From: Bacteroidota bacterium
Lineage (GTDB): Bacteria; Bacteroidota; Bacteroidia; 2-12-FULL-35-15
Reading direction: 5' to 3'
Length of the DNA: 64,000 nucleotides
Assembly (NCBI GenBank): GCA_025963715.1
Contig: JAOQAG010000010.1
Span: 54,605 to 118,604 of the forward strand
In this document: positions 38,794-47,821 of the stretch, one piece after another
How positions within the stretch are numbered: the first letter of the stretch is position 1
How the letters are laid out: every line of letters starts with the position of its first letter
The notes under the pieces: generated by a model
The model's database searches: none
Told to the model about the DNA's origin: nothing
What the model saw: only the letters and a program-made list of their open reading frames with translations
Translations under genes and position numbers: made by a program

Positions 38794-39552
38794 ATGATCT
38801 TAAGAACCGAGAATTTAGTGAAGCGTTACAAAAACCGTACAGTTGCAAAACAGGTAACGGTAAATGTAAAACAGGGCGAAATTGTGGGGTTGCTTGGGCC
38901 GAACGGTGCGGGTAAAACCACTTCGTTTTACATGATCGTGGGGATGATCAAACCCAATGAGGGGAAGATCTACCTGGATGACAAAGACATTACCGCTGAA
39001 CCAATGTACAAGCGGGCGCAGCTGGGGATTGGTTACCTGGCGCAGGAAGCATCGGTATTCCGGAAGCTGAGCGTGGAAAACAACATCCGCGCTATTTTGG
39101 AAATGACCAAGCTGACAAAGGCGCAGCAGGCAGAAAAGCTGGAAGAATTACTGAACGAGTTCCATTTGCAGCACATCCGCACCAACCTTGGTGACCGCCT
39201 TTCGGGTGGTGAACGCAGGAGAACGGAGATTGCGCGTTGCCTGGCAGCCGATCCTAATTTTATATTACTGGATGAGCCGTTTGCGGGTGTGGACCCAATT
39301 GCGGTGGAAGATATACAGGCAATTGTAGCGCGTTTGAAAGAAAAAAACATTGGGATCCTGATCACCGATCATAATGTGCAGGAAACCTTACAGATCACAG
39401 ACCGCGCTTACCTGCTGTTTGAAGGCAGCATTTTAAAAGCAGGAACGGCAGAAGAACTGGCGAATGATGAGCAGGTACGCCGGGTGTATTTGGGTAAAAA
39501 TTTCGAATTAAGAAAGAATAAACACAGCACTCCGGAGGAAAATCCTTTATAA
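38794..39552 (+). CDS. lptB: LPS export ABC transporter ATPase LptB
   Basis: LptB powers extraction of lipopolysaccharide from the inner membrane by LptFG and its passage over the Lpt bridge. The 252-residue product has Walker A GPNGAGKT (35-42), the Q-loop region [18 protein letters not shown] (distinctive of LptB), the signature LSGGERRR, Walker [13 protein letters not shown] and the H-loop [10 protein letters not shown]. It is coupled to the outer-membrane protein gene upstream, suggesting both serve envelope building. No other lpt gene is nearby. Confidence 0.95.
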   Translation: MILRTENLVKRYKNRTVAKQVTVNVKQGEIVGLLGPNGAGKTTSFYMIVGMIKPNEGKIYLDDKDITAEPMYKRAQLGIGYLAQEASVFRKLSVENNIRAILEMTKLTKAQQAEKLEELLNEFHLQHIRTNLGDRLSGGERRRTEIARCLAADPNFILLDEPFAGVDPIAVEDIQAIVARLKEKNIGILITDHNVQETLQITDRAYLLFEGSILKAGTAEELANDEQVRRVYLGKNFELRKNKHSTPEENPL

Positions 39553-39630
39553 AAGCTATTCAGTAACAGCCGATTGCGATTTAAAGCTTAAAAAAGTTAA
39601 AAAAATCTTTTGCACTATCTAAAAAGTATT

Positions 39631-39638
39631 TATATTTG
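39631..39638 (+). promoter_or_regulatory. Promoter of tRNA-Val
   Basis: TATATTTG is an exact -7 box. A TTTTG at 39608-39612, 18 nt upstream, fits the -33 element. Confidence 0.65.
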
Positions 39639-39691
39639 CAGCCCGATTGAAAAGAACGCGAGTTTGATCGATCAAAAATAATCAGCACAAT

Positions 39692-39766
39692 GGGAGCTTA
39701 GCTCAGCTGGTTCAGAGCATCTGCCTTACAAGCAGAGGGTCACTGGTTCGAACCCAGTAGTTCCCA
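39692..39766 (+). tRNA. tRNA-Val(TAC)
   Basis: A full cloverleaf can be folded. The acceptor stem is GGGAGCT with AGTTCCC (one G-T), the D arm is agctcagctggttcagagc, and the anticodon stem ctgc/gcag has loop CTTACAA, giving anticodon TAC (valine, GTA codons). The T arm contains ggttcgaaccc and the discriminator base is A. CCA is not encoded. tRNA genes are common integration sites, and a recombinase remnant lies 149 nt downstream. Confidence 0.95.
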
Positions 39767-39771
39767 CAAGC

Positions 39772-39807
39772 AAAATCCTTGCAGCCATTAGGTTGTAGGG
39801 ATTTTTG
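39772..39807 (+). terminator. Terminator of tRNA-Val
   Basis: Stem aaaatccttgcagcc pairs with ggttgtagggatttt around atta, with a T-rich end, 6 nt past the tRNA. Confidence 0.75.
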
Positions 39808-39914
39808 CATTTTAGGCACTTTGCTTAAAAACTGGATTTTGAAGTAGGAAACCACAATCTCACCTGCAAATTAACTGCAAATTTTTTCAGATGAAAGCTA
39901 CAAAACTGTAGCCC

Positions 39915-40208
39915 ATGTCAACATTAAAATTGAGCCTTGATACAAGAAGGTCAAAGAAAAACAAAACCTACCCGCTAGTCTTTAGAATTTCAGTAAATGG
40001 ACAATCCCGTGACATACCACTTGGTCACTCAATACTGGAAGATGAATGGAATAGCAGAACTGAAACTTTAAAGAAATCAGCACCAACTTATGAAGTTCTG
40101 TCTGCTAAAATTCAGGATTTGCAAATTAAGTATTTAAGCAAGATTATTGAATATGAAAAAAGCAATCCTAATCATGTTACAGCACACACTTGGAAAGAAG
40201 TTCTTTAG
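39915..40208 (+). pseudogene. Truncated tyrosine recombinase (N-terminal arm-binding domain only)
   Basis: The 97-residue ORF (MSTLKLSLDTRRSKKNKTYP, VFRISVNGQSRDIPLGHSI, DEWNSRTETLKKSAPTY) matches the arm-type DNA-binding N-terminus of Bacteroidota tyrosine integrases, which are normally ~400 residues. The SAM-like and catalytic (R-H-R-Y) domains are missing, and a stop at 40208 is followed by unrelated repeat-like DNA. Its place just past a tRNA gene fits the remains of an element that once integrated there. The fragment itself has no disruption. Confidence 0.75.
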
Positions 40209-40221
40209 ATCAAGGCAAAAA

Positions 40222-40569
40222 TGAAAATTTTTCCCACGATGCTCCGCAGCATGTAAACCAACTGGAGGTGATTCAATCTTATTAAAAAAAGGAACTCGCA
40301 TTAATTCTGAATTTATCCGCGTGGTTTTAAGAAGAAACAAAAATGAAGAGCCTATAATCGTTACAGTTAATACAGAAGGCAGCAAGGGTGGCAAATTTGT
40401 TGAGATTGATCCGGAACGGGCTCAAGCCAATCAAAATGCAAATAAATGTCCTCCCGGGTTTGAAACGTGGTGCGTGCAAAAAGAAACAAAAAGTTCAAGA
40501 ACAAGCCATCGGTCCTACGCACCATCTGGCGCGTCCCCGCTACTTGTTCCGGCCACCGCGCCGTTCTGA
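40222..40569 (+). other. Open frame of unknown nature in degraded region
   Basis: A frame without stops runs from just past the recombinase fragment to 40569. The stretch ILLKKGTRINSEFIRVVLRR and the following NKNEEPIIVTVNTEGSKGG look protein-like. It has no good start (a GTG lies at 40321), and its 3' part runs into GC-rich palindromic DNA where a reverse frame is equally open. It could be the tail of a lost gene of the former mobile element; I cannot name it. Confidence 0.25.
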
Positions 40570-41308
40570 ATTTCTTTTTCCCTTGATCAGTTTGCTCTGT
40601 CTTCTTCCGGATCGTGTAATGAATTGAAATCGTACTCACGCTTTTCAAAATATTCTGCTGCCAGTCTGTAAAAACAATAGAATACTCATGCTGCAGACAA
40701 TTTCGGCCTGTGGAGTAATAGCGGGAATGAGCGGCAGAAAATTAAAACTACGAAGCGATCAATCGCATACGCGAAATTACCGCGGTTTTCCTGCAGCGCC
40801 AGCGGAAGGAAAAATTACCTTACAGGCCAGTCCCGCACCTGCGGGATTGTTACTTTTTGCCTTCAAAAAGTAAAAGCATATTTAATTGGTGCAAAGTTCC
40901 CGATACTCATTTAATATTTGAAAATAGCCGGAAAAATTTTCGGCTATTTTTTTTGCTGTTTCGGCTATGCTATTCGCCAGACAATACAATTTCAGTGAGA
41001 TACAAGGCTATTATCCACTATTTTTACCCGGAATGGATAATAAAATCCAACAACCGCATTCTTCACTCTTACAATCAGCTACTTGCAGCGAATGGAAACA
41101 ATTATCAATAAACAAAACCTTGCCATTAAAAATTTATCTCAAAAAGTATGGGAACACTTAAGCATTAGAGTAAACAATTATTTGTTATTTACCCTATCAA
41201 TGATTCATTCATTGATTCATAAGAAGCCACACATATTAACAATCTGTTTTTTTCAATAATTAAAGCTTATAAGGAAATAAAATACTCACAAATGTTAAAC
41301 TGCATTCT
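40570..41308. other. Degraded/non-coding region with terminator hairpins
   Basis: I see no credible gene. It has a cccgcacctgcggg hairpin near 40830 and a ctttttg/caaaaag hairpin beside it. There is a strong terminator-like stem aaatagccg/cggctattt with a T tail at 40921-40954. Direct repeats of gattcat lie near 41199-41220. A+T content rises toward the large gene that follows. Confidence 0.45.
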
Positions 41309-44300
41309 ATGAAACAATTATTTTGTACTCTAACACTAGCGTTTATTTTCACTTGTGCAATTTCGCAAACTTCCTATACATGGAATGGAACAACTTCCAC
41401 TGCGTGGAATGTAAATACTAATTGGACGCCCAATGGAATACCAGGTGTTGCAGATAATATAACAATTGTTACAGGAAGCAATAATTGTAATCTGAATGCT
41501 GACACTTCTATAACCAACATTACTATAACGAGTGGAACTTTGAACCTTGGCAATTTTACGCTTACGTCAACAGGAAACGTTCTTTTGACCTCAGGAACAG
41601 TTAATAACGGTACTTTAACTGTTAATGCAGGAACAGCAAATACAGCTACCCTTACCAATACCATTTTCAGTTCTACAGCAATATTGAATATTACAACAGG
41701 CACCATTACATTAAATGGAGGTACTTATGGTAATAGTGTATCTCTGAATCAGATCGGTGCGACTCAAACTACCGGAACCGGAAATGCTATTTTCAACGGA
41801 AGTTTTACCATGACAAATAGTGGAAGCAATAATTTCAGGATCAATGGCAATTGCACTTTCAATGGAGCAGTTACTTACAATAATTCAGGGACAGGTTATT
41901 TACTTCCTGAACTTACAACCGGTAATACATACAATTCTGCATTGTCGATCAATAATACAAATACTTCCAACATAAGAATGTGTTATAATGGCACAACCAA
42001 TTTTAATAGCAATATCATAGTAAGTAACACTGGTGGAGGAAATGTGTATTTCGGGGAGCAGCCTGCTGCCATCTGTAATCTGAGTTCAGGGAATACATTA
42101 ACAACTGGAGGTGCGGGCTTTACTACAGGAAATCTTTTCCTATACAGGCTGAAGCAACTCGGAGGTACGGCACAAAATATTGTTCTTACGGGTACAGCTC
42201 AAATTTTAATATTACAGGGTTCTGTATTCAGCGGTGATCTGATAGTTACTTCTCCAACAATTGCTCTTTCGAAGGGAACCTATAACGGTACAGCGATATT
42301 CAACAAAAATGGTTCAACAAACGATGCTACTGCAGGAGGAAACACATTTAATTCAACTCTTACAGTTAATCATACTGGTTCCGGATATTTTTCTTTTGGT
42401 AACGGAATAGCAGATATTTATAATGGAGATGTATATGCAAACAATACAGGTACTGAAAGGATTATTTTTGGGCACAATTCTCCTGCCAACCAGTTCAATG
42501 GAAATGTATATGTTTCTCAAAGTGGAACGGGTGTTGGGATTTCATTGGGATGGACAAGCAGTCCTTCCACTACTGTAATAATGGCAGCAGGAAAAAGTAT
42601 TTTTATTGGTGCTGGCGGATTTACCAATGGGTTTCTGCAAATGTATCACCTTCAGCAATTAGATGCTACTGCCATTAATCTTACTACTACGGGAACATCT
42701 TCGATCATTTCTTATCAGTGCACTTTCACAGGTGCGGTAACACTAACAGCACCGGATATTTTCCCTTATGGCGGAACATATAATGCAGCTGCAAATTTTA
42801 CAAAAACCGGTGGTACAACAGGTAATCACAACAACGGCAATCAGAATATATTTAATGCACCTCTCACGATTAATCAGCAAAGCAGTACCGGATATTTTTT
42901 ATTAGGGTTCAATTCAAATGATCTTTTTAATGATAATATAATTGTAAATTCTACAGGTTCCGGTGGGATTTCTTTTGGTTGGGCAAGCGGTACAGGTACC
43001 CCTACACTTGCGGCCGGAAAAACAATTTCTGTCGGAGGAGCAGGTTTCAGCGCAGGTTATTTGCAGTTTGGAACTTTTACACAACTTGGAACAGCTGCTA
43101 ACACGCTGAATTTAACAGGTACTTCTTCTTTTTATATTGTTAACTCAACTGGGTCTTGTGTTTTTGGAGGACCGTTGGATATAACTGCTCCTGATCTTTA
43201 TATTCGTGGCGGGACATTTAATGGCGCTACTACATTCACAAAAACAGGTGGCGGTTCAGATCATAATAATGGAGTGCAGAATATTTTCAATGCTCCTTTG
43301 ACCATTAATCAGCAAAGTAATACAGGATATTTTTTACTCGGTTATAATTCTAATGACCTTTTTAATGATAATATCATCGTAACATCTACAGGATCCAGTG
43401 GGATATATTTGGGATGGACCTCAGGTACAGGTACGCCAACTCTTGCGTCAGGAAAAACAATAACCATAGGAGCAGCAGGCTTTAGTTCAGGTTTTCTGCA
43501 GTTCGGATCTTTCACACAGCTGGGGACAACTCCAATATCACTTACATTTACCGGCACAGCTTACGTTGAAATTACCTTTGCTTCTTTCAATTCTAATTTT
43601 GGCGGAGATTTTACAACTACAGCTCCTGATATTTATGTTCGTGGCGGAACATTTAATGGTGTAGCAACATTTACAAAAACAGGCGGAGCCGCTAATCATA
43701 ATAATGGGATTCAGAATCTCTTTAATTCTACTTGTGTTATAAATCAGCAAAGCAATACCGGATATTTTATGCTGGGTTATAATGCCAATGATATGTTTAA
43801 CGGAGATATTACAGTTACATCCACAGGAACAGCCGGAATTTATCTTGGATGGTCAGGTGGCGGAACAGGCTTTCCTGTACTGGCCTCAGGCAAAACCGTT
43901 CTTGTAGGAGCCGCTGGTTTCAATGCAGGTTTTCTGCAATTTAACCAATTCACGCAGTTGGGCTCTGCTCCGATCAATTTAACCTTTACAGGCGCAACAA
44001 CTTCTATTACGTTTGCACATAATAGTGTTTTCGGTGGAAATTTCACATCAGCTACACCTGATATTTATTTTAACGGTGCTACATTTAACGGTGCTGTAAA
44101 TGCTACAAAGACCGGTTCTGTGGGTGATTTCGGATATGGAGGAAATGTTTTTAATGCTGTTTCCACCTTTGTTAATTCAGGTGCAGGCTTTTTGGTTTTG
44201 GGAAATACGCTTGCTGATATATGGAATGGAGATGCAACATTTACAAATACGGGAACTGAAAGAATTCTTCCTGGCTGGAACTCTCCGGGCAATCAGTTCA

Positions 44301-47300
44301 ATGGAAACATATTCGTTAATTCATCTGGCAGCGCATTGGGTATTAATTTTTGCGGGAGCGGGTTGGGATCAGCTACAATCGCCGCAACAAAAACCATAAT
44401 GGTAGGAACAAGCTATGATGCCGGCTATCTGATCCTTCAAAAAATAACGCAGTTGGGAAGCGCTGCAATTAATCTTGTATTATCTTCCACGGCTTCTTAT
44501 ATTCAATACGGACCCTCTTCAACTTTAGGTGGAAATGTAACTTCCGCAAGTCCGGGATTGTTTTTTAATGGTTGTACTTTCAACGGAGCAGCCACATGTA
44601 CAAAAACCGGAGCTTCCAATGATGCGAGTATCGGAAACAATATTTATAATGGTGTAACCAGCATGAATAATGCAGGAAGCGGCTACTTGTTATTTGGCAA
44701 CGGAAACAGTGATCAGTTCAATACTACCACTGCTTTCAATAATACAGGAAGTTCTCATATTTATGTTTCTTACAATAGTTCCAACAATATTTTTGGAGGC
44801 GTGGTTACTTTCAATAATAGTCCTACAGCAGCCACATCGATGATCTATGTTGCTAATACCGGTGCAAACAACTCTACTTTTAATGATAATATCATTGTGA
44901 ATTGTAACAATGGAAACGGTATTTCTTTTGGTTCAGGAACAGGCACAACAACACTTTCAACCGGAAAAACGATAAGTACGGGTGCCGGAGTTTTTAATAA
45001 TGGATCACTTACATTGAAAAATTTCACACAAGTAGGCGGAACTGCTCAAAATATTACAACTACTGCAGCAAGTACTATTGTATTCGGGCCTTCCTCCACC
45101 TTCAATGGAAATGTTACTACACTTAGTCCGGGATTGTTTTTTAATGATTGCACTTTTAACGGGGCAGCTACGTGTACCAAAAATGGTGCAAGCAATGATG
45201 GATCGGTCGGGAATAATATTTTTAATGGCATTACAACAATGAATAACATAGGCAGTGGTTATCTTCTTTTCGGCAATGGAAATAGTGATCAGTTCAATAC
45301 TACCACTGCTTTCAATAATACAGGAAGTTCTCATATTTATGTTTCTTACAACAGTTCCAACAATATTTTTGGAGGCGTGGTTACTTTCAATAATAGTCCT
45401 ACAGCAGCCACATCGATGATCTATGTGGCTAATACCGGTGCAAACAATTCTACTTTTAATGATAATATCATTGTGAATTGTAACAATGGAAACGGTATTT
45501 CTTTTGGTTCAGCAACAGGTACAACCACTCTTTCAGCCGGAAAAACGATAAGTACGGGTGCCGGAGTTTTTAATAATGGATCACTTACATTGAAAAATTT
45601 CACACAGGTAGGTGGTACTGTTCAAAATATTACAACTACTGCAGCAAGTACTATTGTATTCGGTCCTTCCTCTTCCTTCGATGGAAATATCACCACTGTA
45701 AGTCCGGGGGTGTTGTTCAATGGCTGCACTTTTAATGGTGCTGCTACTTCAACTAAGAACGGATCAAGCAATAATTCAAGTAATGGAAGTAATATCTTTA
45801 ATGGCACTACTACTCTTACGGTTAACAATACCGGTTATTTAGTTATGGCAAACGCTTTAGGTGATACTTATAATGCGGATGTGACTTTTGTTCAAATCAG
45901 CACAGGCCGGGTTTATCCTAATTATAATGCAGCTTGCAATTATTTTGGAAATGTAACAGTAACTTCACCTGCAGCGACAGCAATTACATTCGGTTCAAAT
46001 GTCAGCGGAGTTGCAATATTTACAGGAGCTGCCGCTCAATCTATTAATAAAACTGCCGGCAGCGCTAACCCTGTTTTTACAAGACTAGTAATGAACAAAG
46101 CTTCTAACGCAGTTACACTAAATACACGTATTAATATTTCTGCTACTCTTACCATGACAAGTGGAAATATCAATACAACCTCCGTCAATATTTTGAATAT
46201 GGATGATTTGTCTGCCACTACTATAGGGAATGCATTGAGTTATGTTAACGGGCCAATGAATTATGATATGGCATTTTCAGGAGTCAGAATTTTAAATTTT
46301 CCGATAGGAAAAGTAAATGATTGGCGTCCTGCGGTTCTTACGCTCACCCATAGTACAGCAACTTCTTATACATACAATGCTGAAGTATTTAATGCCAATG
46401 CAGAGGCTTTGGGTTGGGCATTACCGGCAACAGTAGATACTGTTTCATTTATTCATTACTGGGATATAAATCGTACTGCAACCGCTGCACCCGGAGTATC
46501 AGTTCCATTAACGGCATTAAGTGGAAACCAGATCATCACTTTATATTTTGATACAAATGATGGTGTTCGCGATGGGGCAAACCTTACCATATGTAAAAAC
46601 AAAAATACTGCTCTCACTACCTGGTTTGATATCGGAGGAGCAGGTGCTCCGCCTTATGCAGCCGGTGCGTACCTTTCAGGAAGCATTACTTCCACTTCAT
46701 CACCAACTGCATTTAATTCTTTCAGCAGATTTACATTAGGCAGTAAACTGGCGGGCTGGAATCCGTTGCCGATAGAACTCCTTTATTTCACTGCAAGCCT
46801 AAAGGGAGCAGAAACGCAATTGGATTGGGCAACTGCGACTGAAACTAATAATGATCATTTTGAGATTGAAAAAAGCAATGATGCAATTATATATAACTAC
46901 CTGACTTCCATTACTGCAGCAGGATCTGGTAATAGTACCTCATTACAAGAGTATCGCTGCATGGATGAACATCCATTTAATGGAATAACTTATTACAGGC
47001 TGAAACAAGTGGATAAGGATGGGACTTATGTCTATTCCGCAATCACTTCAGTTGAATCCAATAATGATAATTTCATTTCGTTTTATCCCAATCCAACCAA
47101 AGGTCTTATTACAGTTAATGCCAGCGAAAGCTTTCTCCAGAGTGATATTTCAATTGTTGATGAATCAGGAAAACAAGTTGCTTTCTATCACGGAATTCCT
47201 GTATTGAATGGGCAAATAGATCTTTCGGGCATGACCACAGGGCTTTACTATATTAATGTATATAATGGTTCAACTATCGAGAGAACTAAAATTGTTTTAC

Positions 47301-47308
47301 AGGAGTAA
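41309..47308 (+). CDS. Large repetitive T9SS type A cargo protein (beta-helix-like adhesin)
   Basis: The 1999-residue product has a signal peptide (MKQLFCTLTLAFIFTCAIS) and then SYTWNGTTSTAWNVNTNWTP, a motif common at the start of Bacteroidota surface proteins. About 1500 residues of Gly/Thr/Asn-rich beta repeats follow, with recurring FNGAATCTKTG, GNGNSDQFNTTTAFNNTGS and GKTISTGAG units. Two period classes are visible: ~145 residues (42871, 43306 and 43741, offset 435 nt) and ~192 residues (44711 and 45287, offset 576 nt). The C-terminus has an Ig-like PIELLYFTASLKG module and a type A T9SS sorting domain (FISFYPNPTKGLITVN, then GLYYINVYNGS). It is secreted by the type IX system; ligand or function is unknown. 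Confidence 0.85.
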   Translation: MKQLFCTLTLAFIFTCAISQTSYTWNGTTSTAWNVNTNWTPNGIPGVADNITIVTGSNNCNLNADTSITNITITSGTLNLGNFTLTSTGNVLLTSGTVNNGTLTVNAGTANTATLTNTIFSSTAILNITTGTITLNGGTYGNSVSLNQIGATQTTGTGNAIFNGSFTMTNSGSNNFRINGNCTFNGAVTYNNSGTGYLLPELTTGNTYNSALSINNTNTSNIRMCYNGTTNFNSNIIVSNTGGGNVYFGEQPAAICNLSSGNTLTTGGAGFTTGNLFLYRLKQLGGTAQNIVLTGTAQILILQGSVFSGDLIVTSPTIALSKGTYNGTAIFNKNGSTNDATAGGNTFNSTLTVNHTGSGYFSFGNGIADIYNGDVYANNTGTERIIFGHNSPANQFNGNVYVSQSGTGVGISLGWTSSPSTTVIMAAGKSIFIGAGGFTNGFLQMYHLQQLDATAINLTTTGTSSIISYQCTFTGAVTLTAPDIFPYGGTYNAAANFTKTGGTTGNHNNGNQNIFNAPLTINQQSSTGYFLLGFNSNDLFNDNIIVNSTGSGGISFGWASGTGTPTLAAGKTISVGGAGFSAGYLQFGTFTQLGTAANTLNLTGTSSFYIVNSTGSCVFGGPLDITAPDLYIRGGTFNGATTFTKTGGGSDHNNGVQNIFNAPLTINQQSNTGYFLLGYNSNDLFNDNIIVTSTGSSGIYLGWTSGTGTPTLASGKTITIGAAGFSSGFLQFGSFTQLGTTPISLTFTGTAYVEITFASFNSNFGGDFTTTAPDIYVRGGTFNGVATFTKTGGAANHNNGIQNLFNSTCVINQQSNTGYFMLGYNANDMFNGDITVTSTGTAGIYLGWSGGGTGFPVLASGKTVLVGAAGFNAGFLQFNQFTQLGSAPINLTFTGATTSITFAHNSVFGGNFTSATPDIYFNGATFNGAVNATKTGSVGDFGYGGNVFNAVSTFVNSGAGFLVLGNTLADIWNGDATFTNTGTERILPGWNSPGNQFNGNIFVNSSGSALGINFCGSGLGSATIAATKTIMVGTSYDAGYLILQKITQLGSAAINLVLSSTASYIQYGPSSTLGGNVTSASPGLFFNGCTFNGAATCTKTGASNDASIGNNIYNGVTSMNNAGSGYLLFGNGNSDQFNTTTAFNNTGSSHIYVSYNSSNNIFGGVVTFNNSPTAATSMIYVANTGANNSTFNDNIIVNCNNGNGISFGSGTGTTTLSTGKTISTGAGVFNNGSLTLKNFTQVGGTAQNITTTAASTIVFGPSSTFNGNVTTLSPGLFFNDCTFNGAATCTKNGASNDGSVGNNIFNGITTMNNIGSGYLLFGNGNSDQFNTTTAFNNTGSSHIYVSYNSSNNIFGGVVTFNNSPTAATSMIYVANTGANNSTFNDNIIVNCNNGNGISFGSATGTTTLSAGKTISTGAGVFNNGSLTLKNFTQVGGTVQNITTTAASTIVFGPSSSFDGNITTVSPGVLFNGCTFNGAATSTKNGSSNNSSNGSNIFNGTTTLTVNNTGYLVMANALGDTYNADVTFVQISTGRVYPNYNAACNYFGNVTVTSPAATAITFGSNVSGVAIFTGAAAQSINKTAGSANPVFTRLVMNKASNAVTLNTRINISATLTMTSGNINTTSVNILNMDDLSATTIGNALSYVNGPMNYDMAFSGVRILNFPIGKVNDWRPAVLTLTHSTATSYTYNAEVFNANAEALGWALPATVDTVSFIHYWDINRTATAAPGVSVPLTALSGNQIITLYFDTNDGVRDGANLTICKNKNTALTTWFDIGGAGAPPYAAGAYLSGSITSTSSPTAFNSFSRFTLGSKLAGWNPLPIELLYFTASLKGAETQLDWATATETNNDHFEIEKSNDAIIYNYLTSITAAGSGNSTSLQEYRCMDEHPFNGITYYRLKQVDKDGTYVYSAITSVESNNDNFISFYPNPTKGLITVNASESFLQSDISIVDESGKQVAFYHGIPVLNGQIDLSGMTTGLYYINVYNGSTIERTKIVLQE
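42859..43885 (+). repeat. 435-nt in-gene tandem repeats
   Basis: Three units at offsets of exactly 435 nt, marked by aatcagcaaag at 42872, 43307 and 43742, encode 145-residue repeats with INQQSNTGYFLLGYNSND-type cores. Confidence 0.7.
44711..45669 (+). repeat. 576-nt in-gene duplication, near-identical
   Basis: About 383 bp from 44711 recur at 45287 with only about 15 differences by eye. The remainder of each 576-nt unit is more diverged. This points to recent duplication or gene conversion. Confidence 0.8.
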
Positions 47309-47730
47309 TCTCCAAAGCTGAAGGAGAAATCAAACAATTTTCTTATAGAAACTGAAGTGGAAACAGAAAAAGAGAGAATAGATAAAAAATTATTTTGAAT
47401 TGACATGAGGATTGCATGAAAACACATCTCCCTTTTTAAGGTTGCAACGAACGTTACCTGACTAATTTGTTATCATTTATTTAACATTTTTACACTTCTG
47501 TTGTGGAATTTGTATTCATCAGACTCTACTTCAGTAAAAGTGTAAATGGCTTGTTGACCATTAACATCGCCTTCAATAATCGACAGCCTTCCATTTCTTT
47601 GAATACTATGCGATTGCTTTATTGGTGTGTCCATTTCTTTTTTTTGTCAAAGGAAGTAAGCCGCAGACTAATTTCCGAAAATGTTCTATTTTTTCACATT
47701 ATATTTGATATAAAAATGGAATTCGCATAA

Positions 47731-47770
47731 ATCACAAAAGCCTTTCAGGAAACTGAAAGGCTTTTGTGAT
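47731..47770. terminator. Bidirectional terminator between the T9SS cargo gene and tcA
   Basis: A perfect 18-bp stem with a GAAA loop (atcacaaaagcctttcag at 47731-47748, partner 47753-47770) separates two convergent genes. The rest of the gap 47309-47821 shows no credible gene; a 75-codon frame at 47503 has no support. Confidence 0.85.
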
Positions 47771-47821
47771 TTTGTAGCAATCTTGAATTAAAAGCTCATT
47801 AAGAGTACGGCTCAAGCCAGG

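Noticed and set aside
40367..40648. A 93-codon minus-strand ORF opposite the unknown frame after the recombinase fragment
   Set aside because: It overlaps GC-rich palindromic DNA, has no recognisable domain and no start context; coding status could not be supported.
39767..41308. An att direct repeat of the tRNA-Val 3' end
   Set aside because: I looked for a second copy of the T-arm/acceptor sequence downstream and did not find one in the window.
47503..47730. A 75-codon plus-strand ORF between the T9SS cargo gene and tcA
   Set aside because: Low-complexity hydrophobic sequence with no family pattern, running into the terminator.
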